A stretch of 64,000 bases of DNA from Acidimicrobiales bacterium (GTDB taxonomy: Bacteria > Actinomycetota > Acidimicrobiia > Acidimicrobiales > DATDAH01). Position numbers and translations under genes: made by a program. This document shows positions 41,772 to 51,429 of the stretch, one piece after another. Position 1 is the stretch's first letter. Every line of letters starts with the position of its first letter. The DNA is taken from contig JAEUJM010000029.1 in the NCBI GenBank assembly GCA_016794585.1, positions 1 through 64,000 of the forward strand. Direction: 5' to 3'. Under the pieces are notes generated by a model. That model searched no databases. It saw only the letters and a program-made list of their open reading frames with translations, and was not told where the DNA came from.

Positions 41772-41803
41772 GAGCGCCCCCGGCCTTCGGGCCGGGGGCG
41801 CTC
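41772..41803. terminator. Strong 14-bp stem with TTCG loop
   Basis: GAGCGCCCCCGGCC pairs perfectly with GGCCGGGGGCGCTC around a stable TTCG tetraloop, 38 bp after the livK stop. It is followed by the modest T-containing TCGCGTTCTCG. Intrinsic terminator for livK, and it may also block read-through from livF on the other strand. Confidence 0.9.
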
Positions 41804-41979
41804 TCGCGTTCTCGTCCGGGCAGGGCCGCCGACGTCAGCGACGGTGCACGACCTCGGGGGGCGGCCCTGCCCGGCCGGTTCACCTGCCGCCGCAACGCCG
41901 ACGGCACCGCCCTGCGACTCCCGATCGACCGCCGTGCGTCGGTTCACCTCCCGTCCCCCGGCTCAGGCCGGGCGACGGG

Positions 41980-42780
41980 TCACCTCGCCTTGACGAGGGT
42001 GCCGAGGTAGAGTTCGATGACCTTGGGGTCGACGAGCAGGGCCTCACCGGTGTCGGTGTAGGCGTTTCGGCCCTGGTCGAGCACGTACCCGCGGTGGCAG
42101 ATCTCGAGGCAACGCCGGGCGTTCTGCTCCACCATGACGATGGACACGCCGGCGGCGTTGATGCGCCGGCAGCGGATGAACACCTCGTCCTGGTACAGCG
42201 GCGACAGGCCCGCGGAGGGCTCGTCGAGGAGCAGCACGGACGGGTCCATCATGAGGGCCCGGCCCATGGCCAGCATCTGGCGCTCACCGCCCGAGAGCGA
42301 CCCGGCGCGCTGCTTCAGGCGCTCGGACAGCAGCGGGAACAGGTCGGAGACCACCCCGAGGCGCTCCTTGAAGCGCTTGGGCTCGAGGTACATGCCCATC
42401 TCGAGGTTCTCCTCGACCGTGAGCCGGGGGAACACGTTGTTGTTCTGGGGCACGTACCCGATGCCCTTGGCCACGAGGGAGTGGGCGGGCTCGCCGGTGA
42501 CGACCTCACCGCGGAAGGTGACGTCCCCCGACGAGACCTTGACCAGACCGAAGAGCGCCTTGAGCAGCGTGGACTTGCCGGCGCCGTTGGGACCGATGAT
42601 GGCGATGAGCTCGCCGTCGGCCAGGTGGAGGTCGCACCCGTTGAGGATGTTGACCTCCGGGGTGTACCCCGCGACGAGGTCGGTGGCCGACAGCACGATC
42701 TCGCCACCCGCGGGAGGCGGCGGGATGAGGGTCTCGTCCTCGGGGGCGGGCGCCTCGGAGGGCGCGGACTCGTCGCTCAC
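41980..42780 (-). CDS. livF: Branched-chain amino-acid ABC transporter ATPase
   Basis: Cytosolic ATPase of the LIV importer. 266 aa. Walker A is IGPNGAGKST, the ABC signature LSGGERQML and Walker B VLLLDEPSAGLSP. An acidic, Pro-rich N-terminal leader of about 28 residues precedes the ABC domain. GTG at 42780 overlaps the livG stop (GTGA). Last gene of livH-livM-livG-livF. Confidence 0.93.
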   Translation of the reverse strand: MSDESAPSEAPAPEDETLIPPPPAGGEIVLSATDLVAGYTPEVNILNGCDLHLADGELIAIIGPNGAGKSTLLKALFGLVKVSSGDVTFRGEVVTGEPAHSLVAKGIGYVPQNNNVFPRLTVEENLEMGMYLEPKRFKERLGVVSDLFPLLSERLKQRAGSLSGGERQMLAMGRALMMDPSVLLLDEPSAGLSPLYQDEVFIRCRRINAAGVSIVMVEQNARRCLEICHRGYVLDQGRNAYTDTGEALLVDPKVIELYLGTLVKAR

Positions 42781-43727
42781 AGGCCCAGCTCCTCTTCGCG
42801 CTCTTCTTCGATGGCTTCGAGCTTCGCCTCGACCTCTTCGAGCTCGGCCTCTTCCTCTTCGAGGGTGAGGGGCGCGTCGTGGTGGGCGCCGAGGTAGGCG
42901 TCGACCACGGCCTTGTTCTGGCCGACGGCCTCCGGCGGGCTCTCGGAGATGATGCGGCCCTCGGCCATCACCACCACCCAGTCGCTGATGCTCGACACCA
43001 CGTCCATGTCGTGCTCGATGAAGAGCACGGTGGCGCCGTCGGCGCGCATCTCCTTGATGTGCTCGAGCAGGGACTGGGTGAGGGCGGGGTTCACGCCGGC
43101 CATGGGCTCGTCGAGCATGATCATGCGCGGCTCGCACATGAGGGCCCGGGCCATCTCGAGCAGCTTGCGCTGACCGCCCGACAGGGTGCCGGCGAACTCG
43201 TTGCGCATGTGGTCCATCTTGAAGCGCTCGAGGAGCTGGTCGGCACGTTCCTCGACCTCACGCTCCTGGCGGCGCCACACCCCGGGGATGAGGGCGCGGA
43301 AGAGGTTCTCGCCCCGCTGGTTGGGGGCGGCCAGCTTCATGTTCTCGATGACCGTGAGCTTGGACAGGGCCTTGGTGAGCTGGAAGGTGCGCACCATGCC
43401 GGCGTGGGGGAACTTGTGGGCGGGCGCCTTGGACAGGGACGTGCCGTCGAAGCTCCACTCCCCCTCGTCGGGGTTGCCGAAGCCGGTGAGGCAGTTGAAG
43501 AACGTGGTCTTGCCAGCACCGTTGGGCCCGATGAGCGCGGTGATGGAGCCCCGCTGCACCTCGAGGTGCTCGACGTCGACGGCGGTGAGGCCGCCGAAGC
43601 GACGGGTCATGTTGTCGGCCACGAGGATGGGGTCGGGCTTGGCCACCCCCGGCTCGCTGGCGACGTCCTTCAGGGCCTCCGCCACGCGGGCGGCGTCGGC
43701 GGTGGTGTCGTAGGTGGTCTCACTCAT
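42777..43727 (-). CDS. livG: Branched-chain amino-acid ABC transporter ATPase
   Basis: Second ATPase of the LIV importer. 316 aa, longer than the usual 255-260. Walker A IGPNGAGKTT, signature LSGGQRKLL and Walker B MIMLDEPMAGVNP are intact, with the LivG-type VRTFQLTK. An N-terminal leader of about 33 residues and a C-terminal Glu-rich tail of about 35 residues (EEEEAELEEVEAKLEAIEEE) likely forming a charged coiled coil are extra. ATG at 43727; overlaps livM by 8 bp. Confidence 0.93.
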   Translation of the reverse strand: MSETTYDTTADAARVAEALKDVASEPGVAKPDPILVADNMTRRFGGLTAVDVEHLEVQRGSITALIGPNGAGKTTFFNCLTGFGNPDEGEWSFDGTSLSKAPAHKFPHAGMVRTFQLTKALSKLTVIENMKLAAPNQRGENLFRALIPGVWRRQEREVEERADQLLERFKMDHMRNEFAGTLSGGQRKLLEMARALMCEPRMIMLDEPMAGVNPALTQSLLEHIKEMRADGATVLFIEHDMDVVSSISDWVVVMAEGRIISESPPEAVGQNKAVVDAYLGAHHDAPLTLEEEEAELEEVEAKLEAIEEEREEELGL

Positions 43728-44709
43728 CGAGGGCCAACTCCCGCTTGTTGCCGAAGATGCCCTGTGGTCGGAAGACCATCAGCGCCACCAGGCCGACGCC
43801 GACGAGCATGAAGCGCACCTGCCCGACCTGCGTGCCCGAGATGATGGCCTCGGGCAGCTTGTCGTTGGCCACCAACTGGCGCAGCAGGCTGTCGGTGAAG
43901 GCCAGCAGGAACCAGAAGATGATCGCGCCGATCACCGGGCCCCACGTGGTGGCGGCGCCGCCGAGGATGAGGGCCGCGTAGGCGAAGAAGGTGAAGTCCG
44001 TGGAGTAGTTGTCCGGCTGCACCGACGTCTTCGCGATCGCGAAGGCGAAGCCCGCGATCGCGCCCATCATGCCGCCGAGGATGAGGCTCTGCATCTTGTA
44101 CCAGTAGGCGTTCTTGCCGAGGCTGCGCACGGCGTCCTCGTCCTCGCGGATGGCCTTGAGGACGCGGCCCCACGGGCTGCGCATGATCGTCCACACGAAG
44201 AGCGTGAGCAGGAGCACGGCCAGCCACCCGACGGTGACCAGCCACAGGTCGTTCGAGCTGAGCTGGATCGGCCCGAGGGTCTGCCTCCCGCTGCCGTACG
44301 GGTTGAGGTCGTAGAAGTCCCCGGCGAACTGGCTGAGGCCGGCGCTGCCGCCGGTGTACTCGTTGAAGGTGACCGAGCGGGCCACCAGGCGGATGATCTC
44401 GCCGGCGGCGATGGTCACGATGGCCAGGTAGTCAGCCCGGAGGCGCAGCGTCGGCAGGCCCAGCAGGAGCGCCAGCACCACTGCGGCGGCAAGGCCCACG
44501 GCCATGCCGGCCCACAGGCCCCAGCCCAGGTAGGTGACGCTGATGGCGATGCCGTAGGCGCCCACCGCGGCGAAGCCCACCTGGCCGAAGTTGAGCAGCC
44601 CCGTGTAGCCGAACTGGAGGTTCAGGCCGATGGCGGCGAGGGCGTAGATCACCGCGTCCACGCCCACCGCGGCGGAGAAGCTGTTGTCGATGACGGATCG
44701 GAAGTCCAT
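43720..44709 (-). CDS. livM: Branched-chain amino-acid ABC transporter permease
   Basis: Membrane permease subunit of the LIV importer. 329 aa, with about eight to nine hydrophobic helices, the family segment GYTGLLNFGQVGFAAVGAYG (about residues 34-53) and the ATPase-coupling loop GRVLKAIREDEDAVRSLG. ATG at 44709, 13 bp after livH; overlaps livG. Confidence 0.93.
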   Translation of the reverse strand: MDFRSVIDNSFSAAVGVDAVIYALAAIGLNLQFGYTGLLNFGQVGFAAVGAYGIAISVTYLGWGLWAGMAVGLAAAVVLALLLGLPTLRLRADYLAIVTIAAGEIIRLVARSVTFNEYTGGSAGLSQFAGDFYDLNPYGSGRQTLGPIQLSSNDLWLVTVGWLAVLLLTLFVWTIMRSPWGRVLKAIREDEDAVRSLGKNAYWYKMQSLILGGMMGAIAGFAFAIAKTSVQPDNYSTDFTFFAYAALILGGAATTWGPVIGAIIFWFLLAFTDSLLRQLVANDKLPEAIISGTQVGQVRFMLVGVGLVALMVFRPQGIFGNKRELALDE

Positions 44710-44722
44710 GTCGTCGCTCCCC

Positions 44723-46039
44723 TCAGCCGACTCGCTCGGATTGCCCGAGGATGCCTTGTGGGCGGACCAGCAGGATCAGGATCAGGATCACGAGGGCTCC
44801 CACGTTCTTCAGCTCCACCGGCACCCAGAGGGTCGAGACCTGCACGAAGATGCCGACGATCAAGCTGCCGACGAGCGCCCCGTAGGCGGTGCCGAGGCCA
44901 CCGAGGGTCACACCGGCGAACATGAGCAGCAGGAGGCGGAAGCCCATCTGGTAGCTCACCTGCTCGGTGACGCCGAACAGGACGCCGCCGAGGGCGGCGA
45001 GGCCGCCGCCGGCCGCCCACACGAAGAGGATGACCCGGTCGACGTCGATGCCCGACGAGGCGGCGAGGTCACGGTTGTCGGCCACGGCTCGCATGGCCTT
45101 GCCGATCTTGGTCCTGTTCAACAGCAGGCCGACTCCGGCGAGCACGACGATGGAGAGGGCGATGGAGATGAGGTCCTTCGGCGCGATCGAGATCGGGCCG
45201 ATGTCCATGCCCTGTTGCACCGCGTAGTCGCCGTAGGGCCGGGTCCGGCCCCCGAAGATGTAGAGGAAGAAGTAGCGGAACAAGATGGCCATGCCGATCG
45301 AGATGACGAGCATGGCGATGAGACCGGTGCCGCGGTTGCGCAGGCGCCGCCAGAAGGCGAAGTCGTAGAGCGCGGCCGCAGCGGCGCCGACCCCGATGGC
45401 CAGCACCGCGGCGGGGATGAGCGGGATGTCCATGTTGACGTTGAGCCACCACGCCACCATGGCCCCGAAGGTCACCATCTCGCCGTGGGAGAAGTTGGTG
45501 AGGCCGGTGGTGCCGAAGATGAGTGACAGGCCGATGGCGCCCATGGCGATGACGAGGCCGAACTTGATGCCCTCGACGAGCAGCTGGAGGAACTTCTCGA
45601 TGCCCGTCACCTCCTGCTTGTCGCTCTCACCGAGCGGGTAGAGCAGCGGGCGGGTCTGACCGGGCCGCAGGGTGAACTCGAGGGTGGCCCGATCCTCGTT
45701 GCGGAGGTTCACCCCGTCGGGGAGCGAGTCGACGTCGAGGGTGGCGCTGTAGTCGCCCGGTCCGGGCAGGGGGATGTCGTACGCGCCCTCCGCGTCGGTG
45801 GTGGCCTCACCGACCACGGCGCCGGAGGCGTCCTTGACCGTGATGGTGACGCCCTCGACGGGCTCGTCCTCGTTCTCGATGGTGCCGCGCACGCCGACGT
45901 CGCCGCCCGACGCGGTCGTGGTGGTGGTGGCTCCGCCGTCGCCCTCGGTGGTGTCGGTCTGTGCGCCCGCAGGGCCGCCCGACAACAACACCGAGCCACC
46001 GATCAGGACCGCGAGCACGATGAGAATCAGCTTGCGCAC
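44723..46039 (-). CDS. livH: LivH-type permease fused to an N-terminal Ig-like domain
   Basis: The C-terminal 290 residues are a LivH permease (LSLIFGTTGLTNFSHGEMVTFG region, and the coupling loop KAMRAVADNRDLAASSGID). Before it lies a secretion signal (VRKLILIVLAVLIGG, residues 1-29), a Thr-rich linker and a domain at about 48-135 with GTIENEDEPVEGVTITVKD and AEGAYDIPLPGPG typical of carboxypeptidase-regulatory/SpaA-like Ig folds. 438 aa against about 290-310 usual. GTG at 46039. The extra domain should face outside and might contact the binding lipoprotein or substrate (inference). First gene of the operon. Confidence 0.88.
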   Translation of the reverse strand: MRKLILIVLAVLIGGSVLLSGGPAGAQTDTTEGDGGATTTTTASGGDVGVRGTIENEDEPVEGVTITVKDASGAVVGEATTDAEGAYDIPLPGPGDYSATLDVDSLPDGVNLRNEDRATLEFTLRPGQTRPLLYPLGESDKQEVTGIEKFLQLLVEGIKFGLVIAMGAIGLSLIFGTTGLTNFSHGEMVTFGAMVAWWLNVNMDIPLIPAAVLAIGVGAAAAALYDFAFWRRLRNRGTGLIAMLVISIGMAILFRYFFLYIFGGRTRPYGDYAVQQGMDIGPISIAPKDLISIALSIVVLAGVGLLLNRTKIGKAMRAVADNRDLAASSGIDVDRVILFVWAAGGGLAALGGVLFGVTEQVSYQMGFRLLLLMFAGVTLGGLGTAYGALVGSLIVGIFVQVSTLWVPVELKNVGALVILILILLVRPQGILGQSERVG

Positions 46040-46154
46040 GTGTTGTCTCTCCCCTTCGGCGACCGGGGACCTCGCTCGAGGCGCCGCGGACCGCCGCGGC
46101 ACAGTAGCGAATCGTGACGCTGCAAGTGATCCACAGCGCCCGGTTAACCCAGGC

Positions 46155-46838
46155 TTAACCGATCGACAACACCGCGCCGAGGTCGTCCGCGCTCGTGACG
46201 TACCCCGTGTAGAAGGCGCCGAACTCGCCGTAGAGGGCGGACGCCTCGTCGAAGCGCATCGTGTAGACGACCTCCTTGAGGACGTCCGGGTGGGTGGCGA
46301 AGAGGGTGACGCCCCATTCGAAGTCGTCGAGTCCGGCCGAGCCGGTCACGACCTGCACCACCCGGCCGGCGAACTTCCGCCCGGACGCGCCGTGCTCGTA
46401 CATCAGGTCCTTGCGCTCGTCGTAGGGCAGCGTGAACCAATTGGCACCCACGTTGCGGCGCTTGGACATCGGGTAGAAGCACCAGGCCCGCATGTCCTCG
46501 GGGGGCAGCACCGGGTGGAGGCGCGCCTGGTTGCGCTCCGGCGGCAGCCCCTGGGCGTACTCCGAGAGCTCGGTGAGCGACACGTACGAGTCGACCACGG
46601 TGAGGCCGGCGGCCTGCACGTCGGTCTGGAAGCGGCGCAGGCGCACGACGTCCTCGCTCAGGACCATGAAGGCGGCGTCGGCCTTGTGGCCGAGCATGGC
46701 CACCGGCACCACCTGGTCGCCGTCGCCCTCGGCCCGCTTGACCGCGGCGGCGATGGCCTGGGCGTCGGCGCCCGGAAGGGGCTTCACGAAGAGGTGCAGG
46801 ACCGCGAGGCCGACCGAGGGAGACAGTGCGTCGCTCAT
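46155..46838 (-). CDS. chdC: Coproheme decarboxylase
   Basis: Final step of the coproporphyrin heme pathway: oxidative decarboxylation of coproheme III to heme b with H2O2. 227 aa with the chlorite-dismutase-like fold: WCFYPMSKRR, the WFTLPYDERKDLM motif with the Tyr region expected for ChdC, and the YEHGASGRKFAGRV His region mid-protein. Together with HemE, HemH and HemY at 0.3-3.8 kb it completes the route after uroporphyrinogen in one window. It stands apart from the other heme genes, between livH and fdhD. ATG at 46838. Confidence 0.92.
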   Translation of the reverse strand: MSDALSPSVGLAVLHLFVKPLPGADAQAIAAAVKRAEGDGDQVVPVAMLGHKADAAFMVLSEDVVRLRRFQTDVQAAGLTVVDSYVSLTELSEYAQGLPPERNQARLHPVLPPEDMRAWCFYPMSKRRNVGANWFTLPYDERKDLMYEHGASGRKFAGRVVQVVTGSAGLDDFEWGVTLFATHPDVLKEVVYTMRFDEASALYGEFGAFYTGYVTSADDLGAVLSIG

Positions 46839-46915
46839 GCTCCCAAGGCTAACGAGGGGGCCGAAGCGATCCGGCCCGCCGCACCGATCCGGCCGGGTCC
46901 ATCAGGCCGGGGCCA

Positions 46916-47725
46916 TCAGGCCGGACGCTCGGGGCTGTACAGGTTGAGGCCGCCGCCCCGGGTGAAACCAGCGAGGGTGAGGCCGGCCGTGCGGGCCGTC
47001 TCGACCGCGAGCGAGGACGGGCCGCTCACCGCCACGACGGCGGCGAAACCGGCGGCCCACGCCTTCTGGACCATCTCGAAGCTGGCCCGACCGCTCACGA
47101 ACAGACCGAGCCCGGTGGCCGGGAGGCGCCCGTCGAGCAGGAGGCGACCCACCACCTTGTCGACGGCGTTGTGGCGCCCGATGTCCTCGCGGACCAGGAA
47201 GGGTTCACCGGCCCGGTCGAAGGCGGCGGCCGCGTGTACCGCGCCCGTCGCGGCGAAGAGCTTCTGGTCGGGGACCACCCGGTCGGGGACGCCCGCCAGC
47301 AGCCCCAGCGGGAACGGCTCGGCGGGCGGCAGGGGCTCGAGGCGCGCCGCCAGGTCGTCCAGGCTCGTGCTCCCGCACAGCCCGCACGCCGCGGTCGCAG
47401 TCTGGAGGCGGGGCGTGGGCGTCGGGGCGACACCGCCCGTGTCGACGCTCACCACGTTGAACTCCGTGTCGACCGCCGAGCCCGTCCCGCAGTAGCGGCA
47501 GGTGACGATGGGCGCGTCGGCGAGGAACCCGTCACCGTGCAGGAAACCGGCGGCGAGCTCGAAGTCGTGGCCGGGGGTGCGCATGGTGGTGGCCACCAGC
47601 ACTCCGTCGAGATGGATGGCGAGCGGCTCCTCGACGATGACCTCGTCGGGGAGGCGACGGGCCTCGGTGCCGTCGAAGCGCCGGCTGAGCACCTTGGCCA
47701 CTCGTCCTCGGACCGCTCCAGCCAT
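46916..47725 (-). CDS. fdhD: Formate dehydrogenase accessory sulfurtransferase FdhD
   Basis: Transfers sulfur from a cysteine desulfurase to the molybdenum or tungsten cofactor before it enters formate dehydrogenase. 269 aa. The catalytic Cys pair is ACGLCGST (CxxC). Conserved FVSGRASFEMVQKA and the LVREDIGRHNAVDKV segment are diagnostic. An extra TCRYCGTG (CxxC) at about residue 75 is also seen. ATG at 47725, overlapping the promoter of the divergent diguanylate cyclase (26 bp). No formate dehydrogenase gene lies here. Confidence 0.93.
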   Translation of the reverse strand: MAGAVRGRVAKVLSRRFDGTEARRLPDEVIVEEPLAIHLDGVLVATTMRTPGHDFELAAGFLHGDGFLADAPIVTCRYCGTGSAVDTEFNVVSVDTGGVAPTPTPRLQTATAACGLCGSTSLDDLAARLEPLPPAEPFPLGLLAGVPDRVVPDQKLFAATGAVHAAAAFDRAGEPFLVREDIGRHNAVDKVVGRLLLDGRLPATGLGLFVSGRASFEMVQKAWAAGFAAVVAVSGPSSLAVETARTAGLTLAGFTRGGGLNLYSPERPA

Positions 47726-47751
47726 GGCCCGAGGGTACCGATGGAGGCTCC

Positions 47752-49146
47752 GTGACAGTATTGGACCCGGTGGGGGAGACGGCCGCGGACCGCGAGGAGC
47801 CCGACGACGAGCTGCTGGCGCGCGTCGTGCGCGACGACCCCGCGCCGGCTGCCATCCTCGACGAGGACTTCCGGGTCGTCTACGCGAACGAGGCCTTCCG
47901 GCGCTACGGCTGGGATCCCGAGGCGATCATCGGCGAGCACGCGTTCGACTGGCTTCACCCCGACGACCTGCGACGCGCCGCCAGCACGGTGGGGGTGCTG
48001 CACACGCAGTGGAGCGACGGGACGGCGCCCTACCGCCTGCGCCGCCACGACGGGGTGTACGAGACGCTCGACGTCGCCTCGGTGCGCATCCGCGACGACC
48101 ACGGGCGCCACTACGTGGCGTTCTCCCTCCGGCCCAACCCCTTCGATCGGGCCCGGACCGAGGCCTTCTCGGCCATGGTCGCCGGCGCCGGCCCGGAGGC
48201 ATCGCTGGCGGGCCTGGGCGAGCGGTTCTCGCCGAGCCGCCCCGGCGCGCTCATCGCCTTCGACAGTGCCGGCGAACGGACCGTCCTCGGGGTGCTGCCC
48301 CCGGAGCTGGGTGGGATCATCGACGGCCGCCAGGACCGGTCGCTCGGCGCGCCGTGGACCGTGGCCATGAAGGCGCTTCGACCCGTGACCCTCACGTCGC
48401 TCGACAGCCTGCCGGAGGCGGTGCGCCGCGTCGCCGCGGAGCGGGGCCTGCGCGTCGCTGCCTTCCGGGGCTCCCCCGATCCGGGCCGGGACCAGCCCGC
48501 CTTGCTGGCCGCATGGGCCGAGGACCCGGCGATGGCCGACCTCCTGGCGGTGAACCTCGGCGACATCGAGACGCTCGTCAGACTCGCCCTGGACCGCCGC
48601 GCCAGCAGCGAGCGCCTCGAGCACCTCGCCCACCACGACACGCTGACCGGCCTCGCCAACCGGGGTCGATTCTTCACGCTGCTGGAGGCAGCCGTCGACG
48701 ACGGTGTGCCGGTCGCCGTCGCCTACCTCGACCTCGACGGCTTCAAGGGTGTGAACGACGTACACGGCCACGCCGCGGGCGACCACCTCCTGGTCGAGCT
48801 CTCCGGGCGCTTCGCGCGGGAGATGCGCGCCGGTGACGTGGTGGCCCGCCTCGGCGGCGACGAGTTCGCCGTGCTGATCCACCGCCCCCCCGACGCAGCG
48901 GCCGCGGCGGCCGTGGTCGAGCGGCTCCTGGGCGCGGCCCGGTCCGCCGTGGCACTCCCCGACGGCGCCATCGTGTCCCTCGCGGCGTCCGCCGGGCTCA
49001 CCCTCGCCGATGGACCGAACGGGGCGGACCCCGACGCCATCGTCCACGAGGCCGACACTGCTCTCTACGAGGCGAAGCGCTCCGGCAAGGGCACTCTCGT
49101 GCTGGCCGGCGCCGGCCACCCTGCCCGCCGCCGCAGCGACGTCTGA
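47752..49146 (+). CDS. PAS-GGDEF diguanylate cyclase
   Basis: Makes cyclic di-GMP from two GTP. The N-terminal PAS domain is at about residues 25-125 (AAILDEDFRVVYANEAF), followed by a linker/GAF-like region (about 130-285) and the GGDEF domain (about 290-455). The active site RLGGDEFAVL is intact, and RAGD five residues before it fits the RxxD inhibitory I-site, so product inhibition is expected. No EAL domain. 464 aa; no membrane segment, so it is a cytosolic sensor of unknown signal. GTG at 47752 with GGAGG upstream. Confidence 0.92.
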   Translation: MTVLDPVGETAADREEPDDELLARVVRDDPAPAAILDEDFRVVYANEAFRRYGWDPEAIIGEHAFDWLHPDDLRRAASTVGVLHTQWSDGTAPYRLRRHDGVYETLDVASVRIRDDHGRHYVAFSLRPNPFDRARTEAFSAMVAGAGPEASLAGLGERFSPSRPGALIAFDSAGERTVLGVLPPELGGIIDGRQDRSLGAPWTVAMKALRPVTLTSLDSLPEAVRRVAAERGLRVAAFRGSPDPGRDQPALLAAWAEDPAMADLLAVNLGDIETLVRLALDRRASSERLEHLAHHDTLTGLANRGRFFTLLEAAVDDGVPVAVAYLDLDGFKGVNDVHGHAAGDHLLVELSGRFAREMRAGDVVARLGGDEFAVLIHRPPDAAAAAAVVERLLGAARSAVALPDGAIVSLAASAGLTLADGPNGADPDAIVHEADTALYEAKRSGKGTLVLAGAGHPARRRSDV

Positions 49147-49159
49147 GGGAAAAGTACGA

Positions 49160-49185
49160 GGACCGGGCCCCGCAGGGCCCGGTCC
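49160..49185. terminator. Bidirectional hairpin between diguanylate cyclase and groEL
   Basis: GGACCGGGCCC pairs perfectly with GGGCCCGGTCC around CGCA, in the 87-bp convergent gap. A second, imperfect hairpin (CCGCTCACC/GGTGGGCGG) follows at about 49192-49215. Either could stop transcription from both strands. Confidence 0.7.
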
Positions 49186-49233
49186 CCGTGACCGCTCACC
49201 GTGAGGTGGGCGGTGGAGGTGTTGCGGTGAGGA

Positions 49234-50944
<1,711 letters not shown>

Positions 50945-51153
50945 TCCACCACCGGAAGTCCCGGAAGGCCCCGGCTGGGGGGCGTCCGTGCCGCCACGAC
51001 ACGTGCCCTGCCCAGCCGGGGAGGTTCCCGCAGTGCTGGGGGGGATCGTCGGCGGACGGGACGCGCTCGAGCGCGAGGGGCCGATCGGCCCACGCCCCCG
51101 GACCCGAAAGGGCCGCGCGGCCTACCCGCGGGTCAGGACCCGGGCGTCGGGGT
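50945..51153. other. Gap between groEL control region and the CysO-like gene
   Basis: About 209 bp containing no convincing gene. It is the upstream region of groEL on one strand and the 3' flank of the CysO-like gene on the same strand. GC-rich; I see no further repeat or RNA gene. Confidence 0.5.
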
Positions 51154-51429
51154 TCAGCCGCCGGCGACGGCCGGGATGATCGACAGCGTCTCGCCGTCGG
51201 GCACCACCGTGTCGAGGCCGTCCATGAAGCGAACGTCGTCGTCGGCCACGAAGACGTTGACGAAGCGACGCAGCTTGCCCTCCTCGTCGAAGATCTTGTC
51301 CTTGAAGCCGGGGTGGGCGACGTCGAGGGCGGTGAGCACCGCGCCGACGGTCTCGCCCTCGACCGACACTTCGGACTCGCCCCCGGTGAGGGTGCGCAGG
51401 GTGGTGGGCACTCGGACGGTAACGCTCAT
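51154..51429 (-). CDS. MoaD/ThiS-family sulfur carrier, CysO-like
   Basis: A 91-aa ubiquitin-like sulfur carrier. It begins MSVTVRVPTTLR, has the GKLRRFVNVFVADDDVRF strands and ends in Ala-Val-Ala-Gly-Gly; the Gly-Gly end is the site of adenylation and thiocarboxylate formation. Length and sequence resemble CysO, which supplies sulfide for cysteine synthesis in mycobacteria. The ATG overlaps the stop of the threonine-synthase-like gene (ATGA), so the pair is co-translated. No cysM or Mec-type protease is in the window. Confidence 0.85.
   Translation of the reverse strand: MSVTVRVPTTLRTLTGGESEVSVEGETVGAVLTALDVAHPGFKDKIFDEEGKLRRFVNVFVADDDVRFMDGLDTVVPDGETLSIIPAVAGG

Noticed and set aside
42777-43727. 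Glu-rich tail of LivG as a separate small gene
   Set aside because: It is in frame and continuous with LivG and has no own start or ribosome site.
46142-46160. GGTTAA-cccaggc-TTAACC palindrome near chdC
   Set aside because: It resembles the oxygenase operator but has a 7-bp spacer, lacks the G after TTAAC and covers the chdC stop codon, so it is not in a promoter position.
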